The notes: generated by a model from the sequence alone, not told the origin. DNA of 42,815 bases from Candidatus Liptonbacteria bacterium (GCA_016194445.1 JACQBP010000027.1:1-42815), one strand, 5' to 3'; positions 8,262 to 17,781 are shown, numbered from the stretch's first letter. Numbers and translations are program-made.

Positions 8262-8945
8262 ATGGAAAATGATTTTAGAGCGTTTTTGAGCGCCAAACTC
8301 AAAGAAAAAGGATTAACTTTGAAAAAACTCTCCGAACTAACCGGCATCATTTTAAAACACTTAGAAAATCTGAACTCCGGAAATCTGAGCGATCTCCCGC
8401 CATCTCCCTATCTCCACGGCTATTTAATAAAAATCGCTGAAGTTTTAGAATTCGACGCCGAAGAATGGTGGCCGGTTCTAAAAAGCGAAGAGGAAGTTTC
8501 TTCCTCGGGCGCCGAAGACGCCCTCCCCAAAAATCGCTTTGCCAAAAAACCTCACACCAAAAAAATCTCTCTGGCGCTCATTGGCCTGGTTGTTCTTTTA
8601 CTTTTTGGCCTCCGTCTGCCTAAAATCATTGGCCTGCCCGAAATCGCCGTTACTTATCCAAGTGGTGATGCCACCCTGACCGTCTCCGCCGAAGAAATCA
8701 CCGTTCAAGGTAGTTTGAAAGGCGGCGACAAAGTGATGCTAAACGGCGAAGCTATTCCCCTAAACGCCGATGGCTCTTGGCAAAAAAGTATTCTCCTTGC
8801 GCCCGGCTTAAACACGATCGAAATCACCGCCAAAAAATTCTTGGGCCGAGAAACTAAAGTCACTCGCCAAGTTATCTACGCACCTAGCGAAGAAAAAAAC
8901 CACAGCTCCTCCACTCCCTCTTCCACTAGTCCCACTGATAACTAA
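8262..8945 (+). CDS. RodZ-like HTH membrane protein
   Basis: N-terminal HTH (FLSAKLKEKGLTLKKLSELTGI...YLHGYLIKIAEVL), one TM helix, beta-rich C-terminus. Confidence 0.7.
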   Translation: MENDFRAFLSAKLKEKGLTLKKLSELTGIILKHLENLNSGNLSDLPPSPYLHGYLIKIAEVLEFDAEEWWPVLKSEEEVSSSGAEDALPKNRFAKKPHTKKISLALIGLVVLLLFGLRLPKIIGLPEIAVTYPSGDATLTVSAEEITVQGSLKGGDKVMLNGEAIPLNADGSWQKSILLAPGLNTIEITAKKFLGRETKVTRQVIYAPSEEKNHSSSTPSSTSPTDN

Positions 8946-8956
8946 AATTGGCAAAA

Positions 8957-8993
8957 AAATGAGCCGGAAACGCGTTGAAACGCCTCCAGCTCA
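8957..8993 (-). terminator. Terminator for leftward transcription
   Basis: Minus strand ATGAGCTGGAGGCGTTTCAACGCGTTTCCGGCTCAT followed by TTTTTTTG; ~15-bp stem with wobbles. Confidence 0.65.
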
Positions 8994-9196
8994 TGACTTC
9001 GGATTCACCGAAACAGCGACTAAACTTAGTCGCCATCAGTTGGCTCATTCTGGCTCATCCGAAGAAAGGGAGCACCGTTCGGTTGGTATTCTAGCTCTCC
9101 TTAACCTCCTTTCCTTGGTTTGAGGTTGAGACAACCCGAGAAAACATTACCAGTCATTGTGATTGACTACGTGCCGTCCGCATCTCCGCCGGCCCG

Positions 9197-9349
9197 TTAG
9201 TTTCCGTCTGATGGCTCGATCCGGAACCCACCGTTTGTTGGCTCGGAGCGGCAGTTCCCTTCCAGCCGATCCGACGATGCACACGGATCCGTAATATCTC
9301 TCGCTCTCTCGCCTCCGTACGGATCGCGATACCACGTGGAATCTCCCAT
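9197..9349 (-). CDS. Small hypothetical protein (50 aa)
   Basis: MGDSTWYRDPYGGERARDITDPCASSDRLEGNCRSEPTNGGFRIEPSDGN, preceded by GGGAGGTGAGAGCCAG-ATG. Confidence 0.4.
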   Translation of the reverse strand: MGDSTWYRDPYGGERARDITDPCASSDRLEGNCRSEPTNGGFRIEPSDGN

Positions 9350-9392
9350 CTGGCTCTCACCTCCCTTCGCCCGATCGTTTTGGGTTACGAGT

Positions 9393-9554
9393 CTACGCCT
9401 GTCTGATCTGGCTGAAATCATCCACCGGTGTTTCCGTCATCACCGCGGACTCTTGCATCCAAACCTGCGCCACTCGAGTAGCCACCAGCACCGCCTTCAT
9501 CCCCGTGGTAACCATCGCTGTCAGCTCCAGCGCCGCGCCGGAAATCCGTTCCAT
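9393..9554 (-). CDS. Small hypothetical protein (53 aa)
   Basis: MERISGAALELTAMVTTGMKAVLVATRVAQVWMQESAVMTETPVDDFSQIRQA. An AGGAGGTGAGACTC lies upstream; an overlapping alternative ORF from ATG at 9564 fits that SD spacing better, so the frame is uncertain. Confidence 0.35.
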   Translation of the reverse strand: MERISGAALELTAMVTTGMKAVLVATRVAQVWMQESAVMTETPVDDFSQIRQA

Positions 9555-9630
9555 CCCAGTTCATGAGTCTCACCTCCTCTTTTTGAATTCTACTTGTCTC
9601 TTGTCTCTTTCCTACTTGTCGCTTCCCGGA

Positions 9631-9873
9631 CTACATGGTGAAAAGCCGCTCCCCCGACAAGATCTCGCTGATCATCCGGAGCGTCTTTTCAACCGGTGAA
9701 TGCATGATGTCGTGCGTGTTGAAGGTGCTCTTTGATAGGAACCGCTTTTGCAATCCCGCCGGACCTGCTCCCATTTTCGTCTCCGACCTCAAACAATCCG
9801 CCCGAGAAGATCCAGACCACGGGACTTCCTTCCGAAGCGACCCCGTTCTTTTTACCTCTTTTCTTTTCGGCAC
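9631..9873 (-). CDS. Small hypothetical protein (80 aa)
   Basis: GTG start (VPKRKEVKRTGSLRKEVPW...SPVEKTLRMISEILSGERLFTM) with GGGGAGGTAAGT upstream. Confidence 0.45.
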   Translation of the reverse strand: MPKRKEVKRTGSLRKEVPWSGSSRADCLRSETKMGAGPAGLQKRFLSKSTFNTHDIMHSPVEKTLRMISEILSGERLFTM

Positions 9874-9988
9874 ACTTACCTCCCCACAAATTGTCAAGGT
9901 TTCACGCTTTCAAATGCACAAAACCACTAGCTTAATTATACCCCAACTGTATTTGTAGATAAACCCCAAGTTTTGTAGAATAACCTTA

Positions 9989-11041
9989 ATGACCAAAAAA
10001 GATAAACCAGAATCCCACGACGAGCCCAAAGTTCACTCTGCCGGCAAAGAAGAAAAAGGTAGTATCGAGGAACTTCTGGGTAGTATGCGCGCCAAGTTTG
10101 GCGACGGCGCCATTATGACCTTGGGCGAAACCCACAAGGTTGACATCGCTTCCATCCCCACCGGTTCTTTTTCGCTCGACATCGCGCTTGGCATCGGCGG
10201 CCTCCCGCGCGGCCGCATCATTGAAATCTTCGGCCCGGAATCCTCCGGCAAAACCACCCTCGCGCTAAACGTCGTCGCCCAAGCCCAAAAGCAAGGCGGC
10301 AAAGCCGCCTACATCGACGCCGAGCACGCCCTCGATCCTGAATATTCCAAAAAACTCGGTGTCAAAATCAATGATCTTTTAATCTCCCAACCCGACAACG
10401 GCGAAGAAGCGCTCAACATTTTGGAATCTTTAGTCCGTTCGAATATGGTCTCTGTGGTTGTAGTCGACTCTGTCGCCGCCTTGACTCCTCGCGCGGAAAT
10501 CGAAGGCGAGATGGGCGCGCAATTCATCGGTCTTCAAGCCCGCATGATGTCTCAAGCTTTGCGAAAACTAACCGCCATCTCGGCCAAGTCTAACACGCTC
10601 ATTATCTTCATCAACCAAATCCGCATGCAAATCGGCATGATGTTTGGCAACCCCGAAACCACGCCCGGCGGCAAAGCCTTGAAATTTTATGCCTCGGTCC
10701 GAATCGACGTCCGCCGCATCGCCCAAGTTAAAAAGGGCGACGAAATCATCGGCTCGCGCGTCAAAGCTAAAGTCGTCAAAAATAAAGTCGCCGCGCCTTT
10801 CCGCCAAGCCGAATTCGACATCATGTACGGCGAAGGTATCTCCTACGAAGCCGACGTCTTAAACGCCGGGCTGAAAGCCGGCGTGATTACCAAATCCGGC
10901 GCCAGCTACAGTTTCGAAGGCGAACGCCTCGGCACCGGTTTTGATAACATCCGCGAGAAGTTGAAAGACGACAAAAAACTCTTGAATGAAATCAAGAAAA
11001 AGATCCTAAAAAACCCCAAAGTCGAAGCTTCCCCGGAATAG
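9989..11041 (+). CDS. recA: Recombinase RecA
   Basis: [61 protein letters not shown]. Confidence 0.98.
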   Translation: MTKKDKPESHDEPKVHSAGKEEKGSIEELLGSMRAKFGDGAIMTLGETHKVDIASIPTGSFSLDIALGIGGLPRGRIIEIFGPESSGKTTLALNVVAQAQKQGGKAAYIDAEHALDPEYSKKLGVKINDLLISQPDNGEEALNILESLVRSNMVSVVVVDSVAALTPRAEIEGEMGAQFIGLQARMMSQALRKLTAISAKSNTLIIFINQIRMQIGMMFGNPETTPGGKALKFYASVRIDVRRIAQVKKGDEIIGSRVKAKVVKNKVAAPFRQAEFDIMYGEGISYEADVLNAGLKAGVITKSGASYSFEGERLGTGFDNIREKLKDDKKLLNEIKKKILKNPKVEASPE

Positions 11042-11084
11042 CCTCTCTATAACTTTTAGTTTTTATTTTTAATTTTTTATTTAT

Positions 11085-12053
11085 CTACAATCGCCCCACC
11101 GCTTCCACAAAACCCGCCTCCGAAGTGCTAAAAATAAAATAATCGTGGAAGTAACCATACACCAAACCAGCCGAAACTTGGGCGAACTTCAAAACCCTCG
11201 CTGGCTGGCTACTACTAATGAGGGTGTCTCGAAAAACTCCGGCTCGGCTCCCAGGATTAGTTAAAAATAATTTTTCAAGATCGGCGGCCGCCTCGAGTTT
11301 CGCAATCTCGGGTCTAAGCGTCACCCAAGTTTTTCCTTGGTTCAATTTAAGGATAAAGCCCGGCCAAAATCCGTTCTTATCCTTGTAAACAAAGTGGGTA
11401 AAATCGTAGCTTAGGTTTAAAGCCAAAAAATCTTCATCCATCACCTTTGCTCCCGTTACTTCTAAAAATTGCGAAAAAGAAAGGACTTGGCCATCTCCAT
11501 CCTTAACCTCAATTTCCCAAAAAGTCGAAGTTGAATTTTCCCGCGCCAGTAGATCTAAAATTTTTTTGTTGTAGTCTGCCAAATCGCCGGCGGCGCCGAC
11601 CGGATAACTCACCGTGAGCGCCAAAACCCTTGGCGCTGGCTCGGCAAAAAATGATTGATGCTCAAATTTAGGGATGTTGAGATGAGCCGGCACTTCTGGT
11701 AAAGCCGAATTCTCCGTGGAAGTTGGATTTACCGCCGCCGGCGCGGTTTGATCCTTTTTGATTAAGGGGTAAAAAAAATAAACTAAAGCTCCTAAAATTA
11801 AAATCATTGCCACTACCCAAAAAATTCTCGAAAAAATCTTCACTGACTGGGCAGTGGAAGTTTTGCCTGGCGCTGCTTGAGGCGTCCGATCCGCTAAAGA
11901 AATTCTTACTGATTGCGGCGACCCTCCTCCCGAAAGCGCCATCGATTTCACGTCCGACTCTAATGTTCTAACCGTCACCTCTGTATGGGGCGGCGGCACG
12001 TAAGTCGCCCGATCTCGATCTTCCGGATTGTTGTTCGCCAAAAAGTCAGCCAT
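11085..12053 (-). CDS. Membrane-anchored hypothetical protein
   Basis: Start MADFLANNNPEDRDRATYVPPPHTEV at 12053; the upstream ORF extension MVAVSLLG lies in element G. One TM helix. Confidence 0.6.
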   Translation of the reverse strand: MADFLANNNPEDRDRATYVPPPHTEVTVRTLESDVKSMALSGGGSPQSVRISLADRTPQAAPGKTSTAQSVKIFSRIFWVVAMILILGALVYFFYPLIKKDQTAPAAVNPTSTENSALPEVPAHLNIPKFEHQSFFAEPAPRVLALTVSYPVGAAGDLADYNKKILDLLARENSTSTFWEIEVKDGDGQVLSFSQFLEVTGAKVMDEDFLALNLSYDFTHFVYKDKNGFWPGFILKLNQGKTWVTLRPEIAKLEAAADLEKLFLTNPGSRAGVFRDTLISSSQPARVLKFAQVSAGLVYGYFHDYFIFSTSEAGFVEAVGRL

Positions 12054-12054
12054 A

Positions 12055-12184
12055 CCCAGTAGTGAAACTGCGACCATTTAAAAATCTTATGGCGTTTAAC
12101 TCAGTATTTATCATCGAACAGCATTAATTTCCCCGACTATTTCAGTTGTTTGGGGCGAATACAAGTCGCAGTTCTACTACTGGG
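12055..12184. mobile_element. MITE-like inverted-repeat element G (130 bp)
   Basis: CCCAGTAGTGAAACTGCGAC / GTCGCAGTTCTACTACTGGG, flanked by CATA at 12051-12054 and 12185-12188. Confidence 0.65.
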
Positions 12185-12253
12185 CATACTTTAATTATAG
12201 CAGTTTTTTTGCTATCTCCCTTAATCTAAAACCTCGAACCCCAAACCTTTAAC

Positions 12254-14377
12254 CTATTGCTGCATCTGCTTGAGCGATAGTCCAATTCTTCCATCTTCCA
12301 CCTTAATCACCTTTGCTCTCACGTGCATCCCTTCTTTGACCACTTCGTTCACACTCTTCACAAATCCGTTTTTAAGCTCGGAGACGTGAATCATCCCGTC
12401 TTTCCCTCCACCCAAATCCACAATCGCTCCAAACTCCAAAACCTTAATCACTTTTCCTTCAATAATTTCTCCCACTTCAAAATCTCTCGTCAAAGATTTT
12501 ATCTCATTGACCGCTTGGTTCATTCTTTCGTGATTCGTTCCCGAAACAAACACCGTCCCGTCTTCATCAATATCAATTCCCGAAAGTTCGTATTTCGCGA
12601 TAAATCCGTTAATCGTCTTCCCACCCGGCCCGATCAAAAGTCCGATTTTTTCTTTATTAATCTTAAAGTGAGATATGGCCGGCGCGTAACTCGAAACTTT
12701 TTCTCGCGGAGCTTTCAAGACTCCACTCATAAACTTCAAAATGTGCAGCCGCGCTTCTTTTGCTTGGGCTAAAGTTTTCGCCAAAACCTCAACCGGCACA
12801 CCAGCTACTTTGACATCCATCTGAATGGCCGTCACTCCCTCTTCTGTTCCCGCCGCTTTGAAATCCATATCTCCGTGATGATCTTCCGGGCCTTGAATAT
12901 CCGTGAGTATCTTATAATTTGGTCGTTGGTCGTTGGTCGTTGGTCGTTGGTCTGTCATAAGCCCCATCGCAATTCCCGCCGCTGGTTTTTTGATTGGGAT
13001 TCCCGCGTCCATCATCGAAAGCGCGCTGGCGCAAACCGTCGCCATCGAAGACGAACCATTCGAAGAAACAATTTCCGAAACCACCCGAATGGTGTAGGGA
13101 AATTCGTCTCTTGAAGGAATCAAATGCTTCAAAGCTTTTTCGGCCAGTGCGCCGTGTCCGATTTCCCGCCGCCCCGGACCTCGGAAAGTGCCGGTCTCAC
13201 CCACCGAATAGGGCGGGAAGTTGTAGTGCAAAAGAAAGCGGCGCTTGCCAGTCGTCTCCATCGTTTCCACAATCTGCTCCGCTCCCGGCGCTCCGAGCGT
13301 GGTCACCGCAAGCGCGTGGGTATTACCTCGCATGAAAAGCGCCGATCCATGAGTTCGCTCAAACAAATGCACCTCCGCCTCGAGTTCCCGCACCTCTTCG
13401 AGTCCGCGTCCATCCGGCCGCTTATCATTCTCTAAAATGTTTTTGTGTACCAGCCGATCCGTCTCCTCATCAAAAATAAAATTGGCTTCCTTTGCCAATT
13501 TTGACTTATCGTTATCAGGAAAATTTTCAATCAGATGACTAACTAATTCTTTTTCCAAAGTCGCCAAACTTTCGTAATACTTCAATCGGTCTTTCGTATA
13601 AACCGTCTCTTCTAATTTCCCCTCCAAAAACTTCGCCGCCGCCGCTTTAACTTGCGGATCAATTTCAGCCAACACAAGCTCCGCTTTTTCTTTGCCGATT
13701 TCTTTCACGATTCCTTTTTGAAAATCCACTAGTTTATCAATTTCCTTCTGGGCCAATTCAAAAGCCTTGACCGCGTCTGACTCGGGTGTCTCTTTTCCAC
13801 CGAGCTCCACCATGTTAATCGCGCCTTTCACGCCCGCCACAAATGTGTCAAAAACAAAATCTTCGGCCTTCAGCTCCGAATTATTGGGATTCACTAAAAA
13901 CTTGTCGCCCACTTTTCCGATTCTCACTCCCGCGACCGGTCCTCCCCACGGCACATTCGATATCGCAAGCGCCGTTGAAGCGCCCATCAGTCCCACAAAA
14001 TCCGGATCGTTTTCTTCATCGTAAGAAAGAATGGTGACCACCACCTGAATCTCTCTCCGAATCCGATTATCAAAAAGTGGTCGCAGTGTCCGGTCCACCA
14101 ACCTGCCGGACAGAATCGCTTCCTCTGACGGCCGGCTCTCTCGACGAATAAACCGCGAACCGATAATTTTTCCCGCCGCGTAAAATTTTTCTTCGTAATC
14201 CACCTTGAGCGGCATATAATCCGTCGATGAATCGTTTTTGGCCATCACGACCGTCACAAGCGCGATCGTCTCGCCGTATTTAGCCAAAACCGCCGCATTC
14301 GTTTGCGGCGCAATCTCCGAAATTTCCAAAGTTAACGTCTTCCCTTCTATTTCTGTTTTAAATTCTTTTCTTTGCAT
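12254..14377 (-). CDS. pnp: Polyribonucleotide nucleotidyltransferase
   Basis: Two RNase PH domains (SGRLVDRTLRPLFDNRIRREIQVV; KRPDGRGLEEVRELEAEVHLFERTHGSALFMRG), KH and S1 domains at the C-terminus. Confidence 0.96.
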   Translation of the reverse strand: MQRKEFKTEIEGKTLTLEISEIAPQTNAAVLAKYGETIALVTVVMAKNDSSTDYMPLKVDYEEKFYAAGKIIGSRFIRRESRPSEEAILSGRLVDRTLRPLFDNRIRREIQVVVTILSYDEENDPDFVGLMGASTALAISNVPWGGPVAGVRIGKVGDKFLVNPNNSELKAEDFVFDTFVAGVKGAINMVELGGKETPESDAVKAFELAQKEIDKLVDFQKGIVKEIGKEKAELVLAEIDPQVKAAAAKFLEGKLEETVYTKDRLKYYESLATLEKELVSHLIENFPDNDKSKLAKEANFIFDEETDRLVHKNILENDKRPDGRGLEEVRELEAEVHLFERTHGSALFMRGNTHALAVTTLGAPGAEQIVETMETTGKRRFLLHYNFPPYSVGETGTFRGPGRREIGHGALAEKALKHLIPSRDEFPYTIRVVSEIVSSNGSSSMATVCASALSMMDAGIPIKKPAAGIAMGLMTDQRPTTNDQRPNYKILTDIQGPEDHHGDMDFKAAGTEEGVTAIQMDVKVAGVPVEVLAKTLAQAKEARLHILKFMSGVLKAPREKVSSYAPAISHFKINKEKIGLLIGPGGKTINGFIAKYELSGIDIDEDGTVFVSGTNHERMNQAVNEIKSLTRDFEVGEIIEGKVIKVLEFGAIVDLGGGKDGMIHVSELKNGFVKSVNEVVKEGMHVRAKVIKVEDGRIGLSLKQMQQ
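12921..12952. repeat. 7-bp tandem repeat (GGTCGTT x4 + GGTC) inside pnp
   Basis: ggtcgttggtcgttggtcgttggtcgttggtc; encodes DQRPTTNDQRP. Confidence 0.95.
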
Positions 14378-14448
14378 AGTTAATTTGTTTTTATTAATAC
14401 CCATCCCGCTTCGGGATACCAAAATTTTTCATTTTGATTTTTAAATTT

Positions 14449-14961
14449 TTATTTCCGCAGAATAATGCGCGGCACTTCCTCGAGGTTTATAAACCGGTCC
14501 GCCGACTCTTGGACTTTCGAAGACGTGCTCCGTTTAAAAGCCGCCACTTCCACTAGTCTGCCGACTCCCCACTTTAAATAATCAATGAGTGGTAAAAAAT
14601 CGCCATCTCCAGTCACAAGCACCACCACATCCAAAAACGAAGACATCCGAATGGCATCCACTGCCATTCCCACATCCCAGTCCGCCTTTTTTAAACCATC
14701 TGGGTAAATTTGTAAATCCTTGCTTCTAAGTTCCAATCCCGACTTCTCTAACGCGTCAAAAAAAGCCGCCTCCCCTTGAGCCGTCTCACTTTTCACCACG
14801 TAGGCCATCGCTCGAATCAGTTGTCTCTCGCCAACCAAAGACCGCATTAGCTCCGGATAGTTAATTCGCCCGTGATAAAGATTTTTTGAGGAATGATAAA
14901 GATTTTGAACATCTACAAAAATCCCAACTCTTTGATTCGTATAATTCATTCCTGGTTTCAT
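14449..14961 (-). CDS. NYN-domain (LabA/DUF88-like, PIN-fold) protein
   Basis: RVGIFVDVQNLYHSSKNLYHGRINY...VVLVTGDGDFLPLIDYLKWGVGRLVEVAAF. Confidence 0.85.
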   Translation of the reverse strand: MKPGMNYTNQRVGIFVDVQNLYHSSKNLYHGRINYPELMRSLVGERQLIRAMAYVVKSETAQGEAAFFDALEKSGLELRSKDLQIYPDGLKKADWDVGMAVDAIRMSSFLDVVVLVTGDGDFLPLIDYLKWGVGRLVEVAAFKRSTSSKVQESADRFINLEEVPRIILRK

Positions 14962-14982
14962 GAAATTAAAAATTTATTTAAA

Positions 14983-15116
14983 GAGAAAATTCAGTTTTTG
15001 ATACCCCCCAGCCGGCGAGCTCGGCGTCCCGACTTTAAGTCGGAACTCACCGAGTGAGGACAGGATTATTCGCCGCTGGAGCGAATAATCCAAGGTTGAG
15101 AAAACTGAATTTTCTC
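14983..15116. repeat. Structured intergenic element S2 (134 bp)
   Basis: Outer arms GAGAAAATTCAGTTTTTGATACC / GGTTGAGAAAACTGAATTTTCTC; CTCGG/CCGAG plus CCGACTT/AAGTCGG; GGATTATTCGC-CGCTGGA-GCGAATAATCC. Confidence 0.7.
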
Positions 15117-15128
15117 GAACAAATCACG

Positions 15129-15395
15129 TTACTTTTTCAGTCCCAACTTTTTAACCACCTTCCCGTAAATCTCGGGCTTTCTTTTTTTCAAATAATCCAA
15201 AAACTTCCGGCGTTTGGAAACCATCTTCAAAAGTCCCCGCCGCGAATGGTTGTCTTTTGGATTCTTTTTTAAGTGTTTGGCTAATTCATCAATCTGCCGG
15301 GAGAGAACCCCCACCTGCACCTCCGCCGACCCGGTGTCTTTCTCGTGAGCCTGATGCTCGCCAATCACTCTCGATTTTACCCTCTTAGTTAACAT
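15129..15395 (-). CDS. rpsO: 30S ribosomal protein S15
   Basis: GSAEVQVGVLSRQIDELAKHLKKNPKDNHSRRGLLKMVSKRRKFLDYLKKRKPE. Confidence 0.97.
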   Translation of the reverse strand: MLTKRVKSRVIGEHQAHEKDTGSAEVQVGVLSRQIDELAKHLKKNPKDNHSRRGLLKMVSKRRKFLDYLKKRKPEIYGKVVKKLGLKK

Positions 15396-15691
15396 GTTTC
15401 CCGATTCTAACTTAAAACCTCCAAAAAAGCAAATGACAACCCTTCTTTTATCTTTTCCTATTCGCGTTATTAAATGAAATTCGTATATTCGTGAATACTC
15501 TTAACCTGTCGCAAAATAATATGCTATATTTAAAAGGAATAACTAATTAACCTAAGTGCCCTAATTATTCTAATCAATTTCCAATACTAGAAATCCAAAA
15601 TTGGGAATTGGTTTTTGGGATTCCTGCCTGCCGGCGGGCAGGTGATTAGGTCAATTAGAAATTAGAACAATTAAAAATTCGTTTCATTCCT

Positions 15692-16579
15692 ATGAAAGTC
15701 GAAACTCTCCTCCAAGACTACTTGAACTATTTGGAGATCGAAAAAAACCGCGCCCCCAAAACTCGGGAAAATTATGAGCGTTACCTCAAAGAATTTCTGA
15801 AGTTCGCCAAAGTAAAATCGCCCGAAGCCATCACTGATCGCCTCGTCACCGAGTTCCGCCTTTTTCTCTCCAGGCGCGACATCAAAAAAATCACCCAAAG
15901 TTATTATGTCATCGCCATCCGCAACTTCCTCAAATACCTCATCAAAAAAGATTACCAAGTCCTCTCGCCGGACAAAATCGAACTCCCCAAAATCTCTCGC
16001 CGTCAAATCGAAATTTTAGAGTATAAAGACTTAGAAAGAATGCTCGCCTTGCCAGATGGCTCGAATCTAAAAGGCTTAAGAGATCGCGCCATTTTGGAAA
16101 CTTTTTTCTCGACCGGCCTGCGTCTCTCCGAACTCTGCTCGCTTGACCGCTATCTAGACTTCGAAAGAGGCGAACTGACCGTCCGCGGCAAAGGCGACAA
16201 ACTCCGCGTCGTCTTTCTTTCCAAATCCGCCAAAGATGCTATTAAAAAATATTTGGAAAAGCGCGGCGATCCCGAAAAAGCGCTTTTCATCAGCTTCACT
16301 AAAAGCAAAAATCCAAAAATTCTCGGACGTATTATCCCAAGAACCGTCCAGCGGATGGTCAATTTCTACGCCCGCAAAGCCGGCATTGTCGGCCACGTCT
16401 CTCCTCATCAACTCCGCCACCAATTCGCCACCGATTTATTGCTAAACGGCGCGGATCTCCGCTCGGTTCAAGAAATGCTCGGCCACGCCAATATTTCAAC
16501 TACCCAAATCTACACCCACATCACCAACAAGGAACTCAAAGAAATCCACGAAACCTTCCACGCCCGCCGCCGCAAATAA
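15692..16579 (+). CDS. Tyrosine recombinase XerC/XerD-like
   Basis: RDRAILETFFSTGLRLSELCSL...HQLRHQFATDLLLNGADLRSVQEMLGHANISTTQIYTHI. Confidence 0.93.
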   Translation: MKVETLLQDYLNYLEIEKNRAPKTRENYERYLKEFLKFAKVKSPEAITDRLVTEFRLFLSRRDIKKITQSYYVIAIRNFLKYLIKKDYQVLSPDKIELPKISRRQIEILEYKDLERMLALPDGSNLKGLRDRAILETFFSTGLRLSELCSLDRYLDFERGELTVRGKGDKLRVVFLSKSAKDAIKKYLEKRGDPEKALFISFTKSKNPKILGRIIPRTVQRMVNFYARKAGIVGHVSPHQLRHQFATDLLLNGADLRSVQEMLGHANISTTQIYTHITNKELKEIHETFHARRRK

Positions 16580-16639
16580 CGTGTCGATATCGCCGCCTTT
16601 CAAAAAGTCATAACACCCCAAATTCTAACCCACTATCTG

Positions 16640-16679
16640 TTTACTATAGTATTCGACGATCGTAAGAAACTATAGTAAA
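16640..16679. promoter_or_regulatory. 40-bp imperfect palindrome upstream of the PaaX/Cas2-like gene
   Basis: TTTACTATAGTATTCGACGATCGTAAGAAACTATAGTAAA. Confidence 0.65.
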
Positions 16680-16713
16680 ATTTAATGAACTAAACTATAA
16701 AACCCAGAAAATT

Positions 16714-17304
16714 ATGAGGGGGAAAATAACCACCAAGATCCTGGAAGTCATCGGGGAAGCAACCCTAGCCACCGCCGATGTTATCTCCGCTCTTTTGAGC
16801 GCTGGTTATGGTGCCTCTTATGGAAAAATGAGCAAAGAACTTAGAAATATAGAAAGTCGCCGAACCCAAAGAAACCTCGAGCTCCGGGAAAAACAGAAAT
16901 TTTATAATCTTTTATACCAGTTGAAAACTGACGGTCTTATTCAGGAAAAAATGAATAATCAAAAAGAAAAAATTCTTACCCTTACAACAAAGGGCAGAAA
17001 AAAGTTAGAAAACCTAAACCAAAAGTTATCAACTTCTTTACCGACTATCGAATACGAAAAGAAAAAAAATGATAAAGCCACGATTATATCTTTTGACGTT
17101 CCGGAAAAGGAGAGTCGGAAAAGAAATTGGTTAAGAGAAACACTGAAAGGAATGGGATTTGAAATGATCCAAAAAAGTGTGTGGATCGGGAAAATCAAAA
17201 TACCGAAGGATTTTCTTATCGATCTACGAAAATTAAAAATAATAGACTTTGTCGAGATTTTTGAAGCTGAGAAGTTGGGTAGTCTTAAAACAAAAATAAA
17301 GTAA
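16714..17304 (+). CDS. PaaX-like regulator with Cas2-like C-terminal domain
   Basis: N-terminal winged-helix-like region; C-terminal KATIISFDVPEKESRKRNWLRETLKGMGFEMIQKSVWIGKIKIP resembles PaaX-C/Cas2 folds. Confidence 0.65.
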   Translation: MRGKITTKILEVIGEATLATADVISALLSAGYGASYGKMSKELRNIESRRTQRNLELREKQKFYNLLYQLKTDGLIQEKMNNQKEKILTLTTKGRKKLENLNQKLSTSLPTIEYEKKKNDKATIISFDVPEKESRKRNWLRETLKGMGFEMIQKSVWIGKIKIPKDFLIDLRKLKIIDFVEIFEAEKLGSLKTKIK

Positions 17305-17329
17305 GAAATTAAACTAGCTAAACTAGTTA

Positions 17330-17369
17330 TTTACTATAGTATCTAACGATCGTTAGGTACTATAGTAAA
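17330..17369. promoter_or_regulatory. 40-bp near-perfect palindrome downstream of the PaaX/Cas2-like gene
   Basis: TTTACTATAGTATCTAACGATCGTTAGGTACTATAGTAAA. Confidence 0.65.
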
Positions 17370-17399
17370 ACCACAAGATGAAAAAACGGAAACAACTAG

Positions 17400-17483
17400 T
17401 GGGCAGGGAGGGGCTCGAACCCTCAATCCCTTACGGGCACAGCGTTCTAAGCGCTGCACGTATACCAATTCCGCCACCTGCCC
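17400..17483 (-). tRNA. tRNA-Leu(UAG)
   Basis: Minus GGGCAGGTGGCGGAATTGGTATACGTGCAGCGCTTAGAACGCTGTGCCC...GGGTTCGAGCCCCTCCCTGCCCA; anticodon loop CTTAGAA. Confidence 0.93.
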
Positions 17484-17702
17484 CTTAAAAAACACCCTTG
17501 CCCTCCCATAGCTCCGCAGCGAAGGAGAGTCGGCTTTTAACCCTTATAAAACAAGGCTTAAAACAATTATTCCCGCACAAGAACCATTAGAACATTACAC
17601 CATTTATTTTCATTTGACAAATCAAAAATTTTATGGTAGCATCTGGCCGTGGCAGAAACCCTGGGTGTTCTCTGGTAAAGAGGCACCAGTCCATCGCCCA
17701 AA

Positions 17703-17732
17703 CCGCGAATGGCAAAGGGTAACTTGCCATTC
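17703..17732 (+). promoter_or_regulatory. Leader hairpin upstream of the 17782 ORF
   Basis: GCGAATGGCAA-AGGGTAAC-TTGCCATTCGC, perfect 11-bp stem, no U-tract. Confidence 0.45.
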
Positions 17733-17781
17733 GCAACTCGACAACTGAATAGAATCTAACCGATAAACGAAGGAGTCTAGC

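Noticed and set aside
12994-13435. Plus-strand ORFs opposite pnp (and many others opposite gyrA, recA, glyA, glnA)
   Set aside because: Antisense to confidently identified genes in a GC-moderate genome; typical shadow ORFs.
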